The notes under the pieces are model-generated. The model did no database searches and was not told the origin of the DNA. It saw only the letters and a list, made by a program, of their open reading frames with translations. Position numbers and translations under genes: made by a program. From Actinomycetota bacterium (GTDB taxonomy: Bacteria; Armatimonadota; SYMT01), in contig SYKE01000248.1 in NCBI GenBank assembly GCA_005798285.1, positions 1 to 41,738 of the forward strand: DNA of 41,738 nt, written 5' to 3'. Each line of letters opens with the position of its first letter. Within the stretch, counting starts at the first letter, position 1. Shown here in pieces: positions 32,929-41,052 of this stretch.

Positions 32929-33885
32929 ATGGCCAGAGTACGCAAGGCGGTTGTTACAGCAGCCGGCGCCGGGCTGCAGCACTATCCTGCCACCCAGTGC
33001 TTCCAGAAGGAACTCATCCCGCTCATTGATCGGGACGGCATGACCCGAACCGCCATTCAGATCATTCTCCAGGAGGCGCTGGACGCCGGGATCGAGGAGT
33101 TCTGCCTGGTGGTTTCACCCGACCGGGTGGATCAGTTCAAAGACTACTTCCGCGGGCTGGATGAGGACCAGCTTCGGTACCTCCGCGGGAAACAGTGGGC
33201 ACTCGACGAAGCCGAACGGCTGGAATCCCTGGGGCGGCGGATCACGTACGTGATTCAAGAGCATCCTGAAGGGGACGGCCACGCCGTTCACTCGGCCCGA
33301 GAGTGGGTTGGGTCGGATCCGTTCTTGCTCCTGTTGGGAGACCACATCTTTATTCCGGAGGACAAGTCCTGTTCCAGGCAGGTGATCGAGGTGTTCGAGG
33401 AGCGAGAGGCCCCGGTTTCGGGCGTCCACCGCACCGACGCCGACTACCTGCACCAGTTCGGCACGGTAACCGGCAGGCGCGTCTCCGTGGAGCCGAGCGT
33501 CTACGAACTGACGCTGATCCATGAGAAGCCGACCATCGAGTTCGCTGAGGAAAATCTTCGGACCCGTGGACTCCGCCGCGATGAGTACCTATGCTTCTTC
33601 GGCGTCCACGTGATGCCGCCGGCCCTGATGGACGCGCTCGGCCACCTTATCCGGTCGGGGCGAAAGAGTCGAAGCGGCTATCAACTTTCAGATGGGCTGG
33701 AGTTGCTTCGTCGCGAGGATACGTTCCTCGCCGTGGAGGTAGAAGGCGCCCGGTTCGATATGGGAACACCGCTCGGGCTCATCGAGACGCAGTTCGCCCT
33801 GGCTCTGAACTCCTCATCGCGGCGTCAGGTGATGTCCTGGTTGCCCAACATGCTCAGCTTCTACGACATGGAGGCCCTGAAGTAG
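32929..33885 (+). CDS. GalU-like nucleotidyltransferase with substituted signature motif
   Basis: This 318-residue protein has the overall pattern of UTP-glucose-1-phosphate uridylyltransferase: an N-terminal KAVVTAAGAGL, then QKELIPLIDRDG, RRITYVIQEHPEGDGHAVHSAREWVG, PFLLLLGDHIF (metal Asp), LIHEKPT, FFGVHVMPP, SGYQLSDGLELL and ARFDMGTPLGLIE. In the signature loop, however, GAGLQHYPATQ replaces GxGTRxxPxTK, so the catalytic Arg and the following Lys are both Gln. It may therefore be a pseudo-enzyme, or use another base or sugar. It is last in the six-gene set and close to the phosphatase-like gene, suggesting they act on the same sugar. Confidence 0.8.
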   Translation: MARVRKAVVTAAGAGLQHYPATQCFQKELIPLIDRDGMTRTAIQIILQEALDAGIEEFCLVVSPDRVDQFKDYFRGLDEDQLRYLRGKQWALDEAERLESLGRRITYVIQEHPEGDGHAVHSAREWVGSDPFLLLLGDHIFIPEDKSCSRQVIEVFEEREAPVSGVHRTDADYLHQFGTVTGRRVSVEPSVYELTLIHEKPTIEFAEENLRTRGLRRDEYLCFFGVHVMPPALMDALGHLIRSGRKSRSGYQLSDGLELLRREDTFLAVEVEGARFDMGTPLGLIETQFALALNSSSRRQVMSWLPNMLSFYDMEALK

Positions 33886-33908
33886 CCTCTCGAGCACGGT
33901 TTACGGGG

Positions 33909-34379
33909 TCATCGGCACGTTGGGCACAGGCCGACGAACTCCACCAGGTGACGCTCGATCAGGTAGTGGGAGTCGCGGGCCGCTCCCTCTTCCACATGGT
34001 GCATGCCCGGGCAGTCCACTTCGTCGACGCGACCGCAAGCGCGACAAATGAGATGGTGGTGGCAGCCCGGATGGTCCTCGAGTCGACATGGCAGATAGCC
34101 ACCGGAGAAAGCAACCCGGTGCGCCAGGCCATGCTCTTCCAGCGTCTCCAGGGTGCGGTAGATGCTCACGGTATCGACCGACTCCCCTCTTCCGGAGAGC
34201 AGGTCGTGCATCGTGTAGGGAGAGAGCGGTCGATCCGCGCGGCCGAGCACATCGAGAACCAGCCGCCGGCCTTTGGTGATCCGAAACCCCCTGGCTTTGA
34301 GGCGGGCCAGCCCAAACTCCACGTACTCCAGCGGTCCCACGTCAGTCTTTCGTCCCTTCAGACGGCGCTTCGCCGTCAA
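33909..34379 (-). CDS. Fur-family metal-responsive regulator
   Basis: This 156-residue regulator starts at a TTG at 34379; a GTG at 34340 is the only close alternative. The winged helix reads LARLKARGFRITKGRRLVLDVLG...GESVDTVSIYRTLETLEEHGLAHRV. The metal part has the HHHLICRACGRVDEV block, with C112-x-x-C115 and a second C152-x-x-C155 at the very end, the structural zinc site. Whether it senses Fe, Zn (Zur) or peroxide cannot be decided from the sequence. It diverges from glnA, and a palindrome lies 4 bases before its start, suitable for autoregulation. Confidence 0.88.
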   Translation of the reverse strand: MTAKRRLKGRKTDVGPLEYVEFGLARLKARGFRITKGRRLVLDVLGRADRPLSPYTMHDLLSGRGESVDTVSIYRTLETLEEHGLAHRVAFSGGYLPCRLEDHPGCHHHLICRACGRVDEVDCPGMHHVEEGAARDSHYLIERHLVEFVGLCPTCR

Positions 34380-34383
34380 TGTT

Positions 34384-34398
34384 ATTTGATCCTCAAAT
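34384..34398. promoter_or_regulatory. 15-bp palindrome, candidate Fur-family operator
   Basis: ATTTGA-TCC-TCAAAT is a perfect inverted repeat with 6-base arms. It lies between the divergent Fur-family gene and glnA and overlaps the proposed -35 of glnA. It resembles Fur-type boxes in size and AT-rich arms but does not match the E. coli consensus. Confidence 0.5.
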
Positions 34399-34413
34399 GT
34401 CGGGTGCGATAAG
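34386..34413 (+). promoter_or_regulatory. candidate glnA promoter with extended -10
   Basis: TTGATC (34386-34391), a 16-base spacer ending in TGC, and GATAAG (34408-34413): 4 of 6 at both elements, plus an extended -10 TGn. Start near 34420 would leave a leader of about 95 bases before the ATG at 34514. Confidence 0.4.
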
Positions 34414-34513
34414 AGGAGAGGGCCGGGTTGGGATGGCTGGTCCCAAACAGATCGCTTTGTGCTCAGATGAAGCGCTGGCGAGCGGAAGTCCTCCCGAAGA
34501 TTCCGGAGCGGGC

Positions 34514-35848
34514 ATGCAGGGTAGCGACATCGATTACGTACTGAAAGTAGCCCGGGAGAACCAGGTCAAGTTCATACGCCTCTGCTTCACCGACATCCTC
34601 GGTTTCCAGAAGTATGTGGCCGTCACCGTCTCCCGCTTGGAAGAGGTGCTGGAGCACGGCGCCAGCTTCGATGGTTCATCCATCGAGGGATTCGCTCGCC
34701 GCGAGGAGAGCGACATGCGCGCGTTCCCCGATCCCAGCACGTTTCGCCTTCTGCCCTGGCGCAGGAATGAGCATGGCGCCGTGGCGGCCATGTTCTGCGA
34801 CATCCAGGACCCCGAGGGAGCGCCCTACCAGGGGGACCCCCGTTACGTGCTCCGACGAACGCTGCAGCGCGCCGCCAAACTCGGCTTCACGTTCTACGTG
34901 GGTCCGGAACTCGAGTTCTTCTACCTGAAGAGCGGTCGCGGCAGACCCGAAACCCTCGATGAGGGTGGCTACTTCGATCTCACGCCGCAGGATCTCGCGA
35001 ACGACATCCGGCGAGATACCGTGCTCACCCTCGAGCAGATGGGGATCGACGTCAACTGCAGTCACCACGAGGCCGCCCACAGCCAGCACGAAATCGACCT
35101 CCGCTACGCCGACGCCCTCACCATGGCAGACAGCGTGATGGCCTTTCGGCTGGTGGTGAAGGAGATCGCGCAGCGGTATGGGGTGTACGCCACCTTCATG
35201 CCAAAGCCCCTCCAGGATCACCACGGAAGCGGAATGCACATCAACACGTCGCTGTTTCGGGGCAGCCAGAACGCATTCTTTGATGCCGACGATCCCCAAC
35301 GGCTCTCGCCGCTTGCCCGCCACTACCTCGCGGGAGTGCTTCGCCACATTCCGGAGATCACGCTGGTTCTGAATCAGTGGATCAACTCCTACAAGCGCCT
35401 GGTGCCAGGCTACGAGGCTCCCACGTTTGCGACCTGGGCGCTGCAGAATCGAGCTGATCTCATCCGAATACCTGCGTTCAAGTTGGGTCGGGAAGAGTCG
35501 TTCCGCGCCGAGCTGCGTTCACCCGATGCCGCCTGCAACCCGTACCTCGCCTTTGCCTGCATCCTTGCTGCCGGGCTGGACGGCATCGAGAACGAGTACG
35601 AGCTGCCCGCTCCCATGGAGCGAAACGCGGCTGAGTTATCGGATGAAGAACGACAGGCGCTCGGGATTCGGAGCCTTCCCCAGGATCTCCACGAAGCGAT
35701 TCAACTGGCGCGGAAGAGCGATCTTCTTCGGCGGACGCTCGGAGAGCACATCTTCTCCAAACTCATTGAAAACAAGCAGCTCGACTGGGGACGCTTTCGG
35801 GCACGGGTCACCGACTTTGAGCTGGATGAGTACCTTGCGGTCCTCTAG
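34514..35848 (+). CDS. glnA: glutamine synthetase type I
   Basis: The enzyme makes glutamine from glutamate, ammonia and ATP. Starting at the ATG 34514 (GGAG 7 bases before) it has 444 residues, the same as Bacillus GlnA; in-frame codons back to 34379 would add an atypical 45-residue tail. Landmarks are GASFDGSSIEGFARREESDM, YVGPELEFFYLK, NCSHHEAAHSQHEIDLRYADALTMAD, GSGMHINTSLF, NSYKRLVPGYEAPTF, RIPAFKLG and RSPDAACNPYLAFACILAAGLDG. The adenylylation loop typical of the long beta type is not visible. A regulator gene follows 12 bases later and is probably co-transcribed. Confidence 0.95.
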   Translation: MQGSDIDYVLKVARENQVKFIRLCFTDILGFQKYVAVTVSRLEEVLEHGASFDGSSIEGFARREESDMRAFPDPSTFRLLPWRRNEHGAVAAMFCDIQDPEGAPYQGDPRYVLRRTLQRAAKLGFTFYVGPELEFFYLKSGRGRPETLDEGGYFDLTPQDLANDIRRDTVLTLEQMGIDVNCSHHEAAHSQHEIDLRYADALTMADSVMAFRLVVKEIAQRYGVYATFMPKPLQDHHGSGMHINTSLFRGSQNAFFDADDPQRLSPLARHYLAGVLRHIPEITLVLNQWINSYKRLVPGYEAPTFATWALQNRADLIRIPAFKLGREESFRAELRSPDAACNPYLAFACILAAGLDGIENEYELPAPMERNAAELSDEERQALGIRSLPQDLHEAIQLARKSDLLRRTLGEHIFSKLIENKQLDWGRFRARVTDFELDEYLAVL

Positions 35849-35860
35849 CCGATTGGGCTC

Positions 35861-36532
35861 ATGCATCGCATCCTGATCGTAACCGAAAACGTGAAGAACG
35901 CGGGCCCGTGGCAGCACGAGTTGATCCGCGCCGGCTACCCGGTCGCCTGCAGCGGCACTCAACGCGAGATGCTGGTGAAGGCGCTTGCGCCGCGTCCGCC
36001 CGAAGTGTTCATCCTCGACGGCACCAGCGCAAAGATCTCGCCCGCCCAGCTTCGCCAACTCCTGGAGCAGGTGTGTCCGGATCACCAGGCCTGTTTGATC
36101 TGGTTGGTGACCGAGGAGCTGATTTCAAACCTCGACCCGGCGTGCGGAATCGATGACTTCATCAATCTCCCGGCCAGCGCCACGGAACTACTCGCCCGGG
36201 TTCGGCTGCACCTCTGGAAGACCTTGAAAGTGACGAGCGACGACCTGATCATCGCCGGTCCGCTCGTAATCGATCAGGCCAACTACTCCGTGTCGGCAGA
36301 TGGACATCCTCTGGAGTTGACCTTCAAGGAGTACGAGCTGCTGCGCTTTCTCGCCTCTCACCGGGGACGCGTCTTCACGCGGGAAGCGCTCCTCAATCAG
36401 GTCTGGGGTTACGACTATTACGGTGGAACCCGGACCGTAGACGTGCACATCACGAGAATTCGCTCCAAGCTCGGGCCCGGGCTGGACCTCGTGGAAACCA
36501 TCCGCAACGTGGGCTACCGCTTCAACGGTTGA
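35861..36532 (+). CDS. OmpR-type response regulator with atypical receiver (GlnR-like?)
   Basis: This 223-residue protein has an N-terminal receiver domain and a C-terminal winged helix. The receiver keeps D53 in VFILDGT, but the acidic pocket has only E9 (VTEN instead of VDD) and the conserved Lys near residue 105 is replaced (INLPAS instead of xxKPF). It therefore probably cannot switch by normal phosphorylation. The DNA-binding domain is canonical: LTFKEYELLRFLASHRGRVFTREALLNQVWGYDYYGGTRTVDVHITRIRSKLG...IRNVGYRF. It begins 12 bases after glnA with no kinase gene near. Actinobacterial GlnR is likewise an orphan OmpR-type regulator with an atypical receiver that controls glnA, so a nitrogen role is a fair inference. 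Confidence 0.88.
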   Translation: MHRILIVTENVKNAGPWQHELIRAGYPVACSGTQREMLVKALAPRPPEVFILDGTSAKISPAQLRQLLEQVCPDHQACLIWLVTEELISNLDPACGIDDFINLPASATELLARVRLHLWKTLKVTSDDLIIAGPLVIDQANYSVSADGHPLELTFKEYELLRFLASHRGRVFTREALLNQVWGYDYYGGTRTVDVHITRIRSKLGPGLDLVETIRNVGYRFNG

Positions 36533-36570
36533 ATCGCGAGGAGTCCCGCCGCTCGCCGCCCAACTGCCTG

Positions 36571-36589
36571 CTGTGGGGTTAGCCCCCAG
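36571..36589 (+). other. small stem-loop before the RbsD-like gene
   Basis: CTGTGGGGTTAGCCCCCAG folds with a 4-bp GGGG/CCCC core, TTAG loop and outer CTG/CAG after a bulged T. It directly precedes the ribosome binding site AAGGAAG at 36590, so it could affect translation. Weak evidence. Confidence 0.25.
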
Positions 36590-36606
36590 AAGGAAGCGCG
36601 TTCGCT

Positions 36607-37122
36607 ATGGGTAGCCCCAAACCGGGTTGGAAGAAGCAGTTTCGTCAGGTTTTGCCCGAGTTGGGCCATCGAAACTGGATCTTGATTGCAGACTCCGCTT
36701 ATCCGGCCCAGACCGGCGCCGTGGAAGTCGTATCCACCGGCGAGGATCACATCGACCTGGTCTCGTGGGTGTTGAAGGAACTCGCGGACGCGGCTCATGT
36801 TCGCCCGGTCGCATTCCTCGATGCGGAACTGAGCGCTCTCACGGATGAGCTGGCCCCCGGGGTATCCGAGACCCGTCAGGCCCTCGCGAATGCCCTCGCG
36901 GTGTGCGGCTCCACCGCTGTGCTGCATGAAGAACTCATCGCTCGCTTGAGCGCCACTGCGCAGAACTTCAAGGTGCTGGTCCTCAAGTCCACCGGTGTCG
37001 TGCCGTACAGCAGCGTCTTCATCGAGCTCGACTGCGGGTACTGGGCGCCGGAGAATGAAGCCGAACTGCGACTACTCATGTCGGCGGGGCGCCGAAAGCC
37101 CAGTACGAAAAAGGCCCGGTGA
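36607..37122 (+). CDS. RbsD/FucU-like protein (sugar mutarotase fold)
   Basis: This 171-residue protein has an ATG preceded by AAGGAAG. The N-terminal third, FRQVLPELGHRNWILIADSAYPAQTGAVEVVST, follows the RbsD/FucU pattern with the GH and IADxxxP elements, and the C-terminal TGVVPYSSVFIELDCGYW corresponds to the family's PYxNxxxxxG segment. Those enzymes convert ring forms of ribose or fucose. It is longer than RbsD (about 140), with an unrelated middle helix region. The stop overlaps the ATG of the hydrolase gene in TGATG. Confidence 0.65.
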   Translation: MGSPKPGWKKQFRQVLPELGHRNWILIADSAYPAQTGAVEVVSTGEDHIDLVSWVLKELADAAHVRPVAFLDAELSALTDELAPGVSETRQALANALAVCGSTAVLHEELIARLSATAQNFKVLVLKSTGVVPYSSVFIELDCGYWAPENEAELRLLMSAGRRKPSTKKAR

Positions 37123-38549
37123 TGTCGGAACCCGCGCCGCGCGCGAACGGTGATCAGGAGCCGATGGCCTCCGCGATCCGGCTATTCAGCGCCTGGATGG
37201 AGAATTGGAGAGCGTTTCGCGATCAGCCCGGGGCCTCGGTCGCCGTCGTCGACCGACAGGGCGCCGTCTGGACTCGTGGTTACGGCCTCGCGAACCGGGA
37301 GCGGGGAATCGCCGCCGACGCGGACACGATCTACCGCATCGCATCCATCAGCAAGGTTTTCACCAGCATCGCGGTGATGCAGCTCCGAGATGCCGGAGCC
37401 GTCTCACTCGACGCCCCGCTCTCGACCTACCTCCCGTGGTTCTCCATTCAGGGCGAAACCGGGAGCGACGTGCCGGTGACCCTCCGAGGGATACTCACCC
37501 ACACCTCTGGTCTTCCCCGAGAAGCAGCATTTCCGTACTGGGAGGAGAACGAGTTTCCCACTCACGACGAAATCGTTCACACCATCCCTTCGCAGGAACT
37601 CGCCCACCCGGCGGCTACCCGGTGGAAATACTCAAACCTTGGCTTCACGCTCGCCGGCGAGGTGATCGAGGCGGTGTCGGGAAAGAGCTACTCGGACTAT
37701 CTGAACGAACTAATCCTGGGCCCGCTGGGGATGGAGAGCACCGCGGTTGAAGTCCCGGAAAAGCTTCGAGATCGTCTCGCCGTCGGCTATGGTCGAAGGT
37801 TCCCCGAGATTGGACGCGCGGTCCGTCCGTTCTCCGACTTGAAGGGTGTGACCGCTGCCGGCGGACTCTGCTCCTCGGTGCGCGACCTCTCTCGATTTGC
37901 AGCCTTTCTCCTCAATCCGTCGGCCAACCCCGACGTACTGCGCCCCGCCACCCTGCGACAAATGCAGCGCGTCCACTGGCTTCGGCCCGATTGGCGCGGT
38001 GGCTGGGGACTTGGCTTCGGCATCACTCGCCAGGGGGAAAGGGATCTGGTCGGGCACGGCGGCTGGCTGGCGGGCTACCAATCCGCGCTCTCCACCTGTC
38101 CATCCGAAGGGCTCGCCGTCATCGCGCTCTGCAATTCCGACGATTCGCTTCCGTACATTGGCACCACGGAGAGTGTTGCCGACCGACTCTGGAAGTGGCC
38201 TGCTGCTGCTGCTGCGGAAGCGGTCCGCGCCCCTGTGCCGGATCCGACGCCGGAACCCCACTGGCAGGCCTTTACGGGCCGCTATCGCAGCCACTGGGGG
38301 GATCGCGAGGTGCTGATCCTGCGTGGACGGCTCGTGCTCATCAGCCCGTCGGAGCTGGACCCGCTCGGGACCCGAGCGTTTCTCGACCCCCGGCCGGACG
38401 GCAGCTTCCGCACCCGCAGCGAGGCTCCCTTCGGTGAGGATGGAGACATCGTGCGGTTTGAACGGGCTCCCGACGGACGGGTGACCCACATGCGCACAGG
38501 CCAGAACCGCAGCGCGAGGATGGAGACCTGGTCCGATCCCCCGCTATGA
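37122..38549 (+). CDS. serine hydrolase, class C beta-lactamase fold
   Basis: From the ATG at 37122 the protein has 475 residues. The catalytic SxxK is S75-I-S-K78 in IYRIASISKVFTSIAVMQL. The second motif is KYSNLGFTLAGEVIEAVSGKSYSDYLNELI (Y-S-N), and the third is the HGGW segment in LVGHGGWLAGYQSAL. A C-terminal small beta domain of about 100 residues follows. No signal peptide is seen, so it is likely cytoplasmic or exported in another way. Such proteins are often esterases or D-aminopeptidases and are not necessarily resistance enzymes. It is coupled to the RbsD-like gene. Confidence 0.88.
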   Translation: MSEPAPRANGDQEPMASAIRLFSAWMENWRAFRDQPGASVAVVDRQGAVWTRGYGLANRERGIAADADTIYRIASISKVFTSIAVMQLRDAGAVSLDAPLSTYLPWFSIQGETGSDVPVTLRGILTHTSGLPREAAFPYWEENEFPTHDEIVHTIPSQELAHPAATRWKYSNLGFTLAGEVIEAVSGKSYSDYLNELILGPLGMESTAVEVPEKLRDRLAVGYGRRFPEIGRAVRPFSDLKGVTAAGGLCSSVRDLSRFAAFLLNPSANPDVLRPATLRQMQRVHWLRPDWRGGWGLGFGITRQGERDLVGHGGWLAGYQSALSTCPSEGLAVIALCNSDDSLPYIGTTESVADRLWKWPAAAAAEAVRAPVPDPTPEPHWQAFTGRYRSHWGDREVLILRGRLVLISPSELDPLGTRAFLDPRPDGSFRTRSEAPFGEDGDIVRFERAPDGRVTHMRTGQNRSARMETWSDPPL

Positions 38550-39581
38550 CCCGTGCCGAAAGCCCAGCTTGAGGAACCGTTCCGGCTCGGAATCGATGCG
38601 AGCGTACGCGTCAGCGGCCTGATCAAACGGCACAATCGGAGTCACCAGGGATTCTGCATCCAGTTTCCCAGCGATGAAGAGATCACGTGCCGTTTCGCGC
38701 AGGCGGACATAACTCCAGCGCGGTTCTTCCTCGACAGGAATGCTGCACGCACGCGTGGAGATGATGCGGGTGCGATTCATGTGAAACTCCTCGCCGAGTT
38801 GGAGCACCGGGGATGACGGGCCGCACCAGGCGCCCACCGCCACCGTCCCCGCGTACCCGACCGAGCGGATGGCAGCTTGAAGGGCGGCCGGGGCCCCACT
38901 GTACTCCAGCGCCACATCCAGCCCGTTGCCCTGGGTCAGCGACCTCAGTTCAAGACCCACATCGTGGTGCCGGGGATCAAGCGCCACGTGCGCCCCGAGG
39001 CGGAGGGAGAGGTCCCGGCGTGAAGGCACCGGATCAATGGCCGCGACGAGCGATGTCCCGCAGAGGCTGAGCATTTGCACGGCCAGAAGTCCAATAGCGC
39101 CCAACCCGAACACCGCGGCACGGTCCCCCAGGCGGACGCCGGCCGCGCGAACCGCATCCAGGGCAAATTCGGCCGGGTCGAGGCAGACCGCCTGCTCCGG
39201 GGTCAATCCGTCGGGCATCGGGTGGAAGCGTGCGACGGGAAGCGTGTGCGAATCGCGGGATCCCGACCAGCCGTAGACCCGCTGTCCCACCGACAGAGAC
39301 GAAACGCCGGGGCCAACCGCCTCGACCCGGCCGACAAACATGTTCCCCAGCTGAATGGGAAACCCGGGCGCAGGCTGATCTCGCGGAACGAACAACCGCT
39401 GCTCCGGGTCGTAGCGTCGATCCCCGCCGGGGGCGTGGCCGTGGAAGAGGTGCGCCTCAGTTCCGTGCTTACACGCGGAGAATTCGGTTCGAACCAGCGC
39501 CTCACCCTCGCCAGGGGCGGTCTCAATGTAGCTCCTGAGAGCCGTGCGGCCCGGTGCGGGCGCAATCAGTTCAAACGGCAT
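38544..39581 (-). CDS. zinc-type alcohol dehydrogenase (MDR family)
   Basis: The protein has 345 residues from the ATG at 39581, which follows GAGGAGC at ideal distance. The frame stays open far upstream, but that part is antisense to the iron-type dehydrogenase. The catalytic domain has GNMFVGRVEAVGPGVSSLSVGQRVYGW, and the nucleotide-binding site is AAVFGLGAIGLLAVQMLSLCGTSLVAAID. Further features are DVALEYSGAPAALQAAI and GTVAVGAWCG. The usual catalytic-zinc GHE motif is not evident (GTEAHLFHG is nearest), so zinc binding is uncertain. The substrate is unknown. It diverges from the iron-type dehydrogenase gene with 177 bases between. Confidence 0.85.
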   Translation of the reverse strand: MPFELIAPAPGRTALRSYIETAPGEGEALVRTEFSACKHGTEAHLFHGHAPGGDRRYDPEQRLFVPRDQPAPGFPIQLGNMFVGRVEAVGPGVSSLSVGQRVYGWSGSRDSHTLPVARFHPMPDGLTPEQAVCLDPAEFALDAVRAAGVRLGDRAAVFGLGAIGLLAVQMLSLCGTSLVAAIDPVPSRRDLSLRLGAHVALDPRHHDVGLELRSLTQGNGLDVALEYSGAPAALQAAIRSVGYAGTVAVGAWCGPSSPVLQLGEEFHMNRTRIISTRACSIPVEEEPRWSYVRLRETARDLFIAGKLDAESLVTPIVPFDQAADAYARIDSEPERFLKLGFRHGS

Positions 39582-39758
39582 GTCTTGCTCCTCACCCATC
39601 GCGGATGCGCCATCGGACTTCTCCCCGGCAACTTCGTGGCTAGGCCGTTCGAACTCCTCTGCCGCGGAGGGTGAGGGAAGCGGAGGATCGGCGTCGACCC
39701 GCAGGGAACCGCACCTCGCCGGTCGCGCCGAAGCGACACCCCGGGGGAGCGCTTGTTC

Positions 39759-41039
39759 ATGTCCGAGTTCGACACCGCATTTCAGATGGCCGCCTCGAAT
39801 GTCCGCTTTGGTCCGGGCATCACGGCCGAAGTGGGAGAGGACCTCCTGTCCCTCGGCGCGCGGCGCACCCTGGTGGTCATCGATCCCAGGCTGCGTGCGC
39901 TGCCGACCGGCCAGACCGTTCTCGCGGCGCTCGATGCGGCGGACATTCCACACCAGGTTTTTGACGGGATCTCGGTGGAACCCACCGACGCGAGCTTCCA
40001 TGCGGCGATTCGAGCCGCCGAAGCGTTCGGGTGTGATTCCTTCGTTGCAGTTGGTGGCGGGAGTACCATCGACACCGCAAAGGCTGCGAATCTCTACACC
40101 ACCTATCCCGCGGACTTCTTCGACTACGTGAACGCGCCGATCGGCCGCGGGCTGCCGGTGCCGGGCCCATTGAAGCCGCTGATCGCTATCCCAACCACAG
40201 CAGGAACCGGGAGTGAAACCACCGGAGTCGCCATCTTCGACTTCGTACAGATGCGAGCCAAGACCGGCATTGCCAACCGCCATCTGAAACCGGCGCTGGG
40301 GCTGGTGGACCCGGACAACACCCGGACTCAACCGGCCCATGTCGCCGCCTCGACAGGCCTCGATGTCTTGAGCCATGCCCTCGAGTCCTACACGGCTCTC
40401 CCCTACTATCGCCGCATTCGTCCCGCCCACTCCACGCTGCGGCCTGCCTACCAGGGGTCGAACCCCATCAGCGACGTCTGGGCCCTGGAGGCGCTGGAAC
40501 TCGTCAATCAACACCTGCTCCGCGCCTTCGAGAACCCGGCGGATGAGGAGGCGCGATTCGCCATGCTCATCGCTTCGGCGATCGCAGGAATTGGCTTCGG
40601 AAACGCCGGGGTGCACCTGCCTCACGGAATGTCGTACCCGGTGGCGGGGATGGTCCGAGACTACACCCATCCCGGATACGATCCCGACCATCCGCTCGTG
40701 CCGCACGGCATCTCCGTGATCCTGCACACGGCAGCGGTCGTACGCTTCACCGCTCCGGCAGACCCCCACCGACATCTTCAGGCGGCGAGGGCGCTCGGAG
40801 CCGACACGGTGGGAGCCGATCCGACGGACGCTGGTGAAATCCTCGCGGCGCGGGTACTGGAGTTCTGCCGCCGGCTCGGCGTGCCGAACGGTCTGGAAGC
40901 TGTCGGCTACGGGTTGGGGGACGTTCCGGCATTGGTACAGGGCACACTGCCCCAGCATCGGGTCACCAAGCTCTCACCGATTCCCGCCGATGAAGTCGCA
41001 CTGGATCGCCTGTTCCGAGAGTCGATGCGGCTCTGGTGA
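39759..41039 (+). CDS. iron-type alcohol dehydrogenase, hydroxyacid-oxoacid transhydrogenase-like
   Basis: This 426-residue protein starts at the ATG at 39759 (GGGGGAG ten bases before); a TTG two codons earlier is possible. Group III dehydrogenase motifs are FVAVGGGSTIDTAKAANLY, IAIPTTAGTGSETTGVA, GLDVLSHALESYTALPYY and GVHLPHGMSYPVAGMVRDYTHPGYDPDHPLVPHG. The inserted YQGSNPISDVWALEALELV and the long HGMSYPVAG block are characteristic of the ADHFE1/HOT subgroup, which transfers hydride from 4-hydroxybutyrate to 2-oxoglutarate. The exact substrate remains to be shown. Confidence 0.88.
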   Translation: MSEFDTAFQMAASNVRFGPGITAEVGEDLLSLGARRTLVVIDPRLRALPTGQTVLAALDAADIPHQVFDGISVEPTDASFHAAIRAAEAFGCDSFVAVGGGSTIDTAKAANLYTTYPADFFDYVNAPIGRGLPVPGPLKPLIAIPTTAGTGSETTGVAIFDFVQMRAKTGIANRHLKPALGLVDPDNTRTQPAHVAASTGLDVLSHALESYTALPYYRRIRPAHSTLRPAYQGSNPISDVWALEALELVNQHLLRAFENPADEEARFAMLIASAIAGIGFGNAGVHLPHGMSYPVAGMVRDYTHPGYDPDHPLVPHGISVILHTAAVVRFTAPADPHRHLQAARALGADTVGADPTDAGEILAARVLEFCRRLGVPNGLEAVGYGLGDVPALVQGTLPQHRVTKLSPIPADEVALDRLFRESMRLW

Positions 41040-41052
41040 GCCACAGAGCGGT

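Noticed and set aside
38544-40958. An 804-codon open frame on the minus strand, which would extend the MDR dehydrogenase by 459 residues
   Set aside because: The upstream part is antisense to the clear iron-type dehydrogenase and has no protein-like motifs; a perfect ribosome binding site marks the start at 39581.
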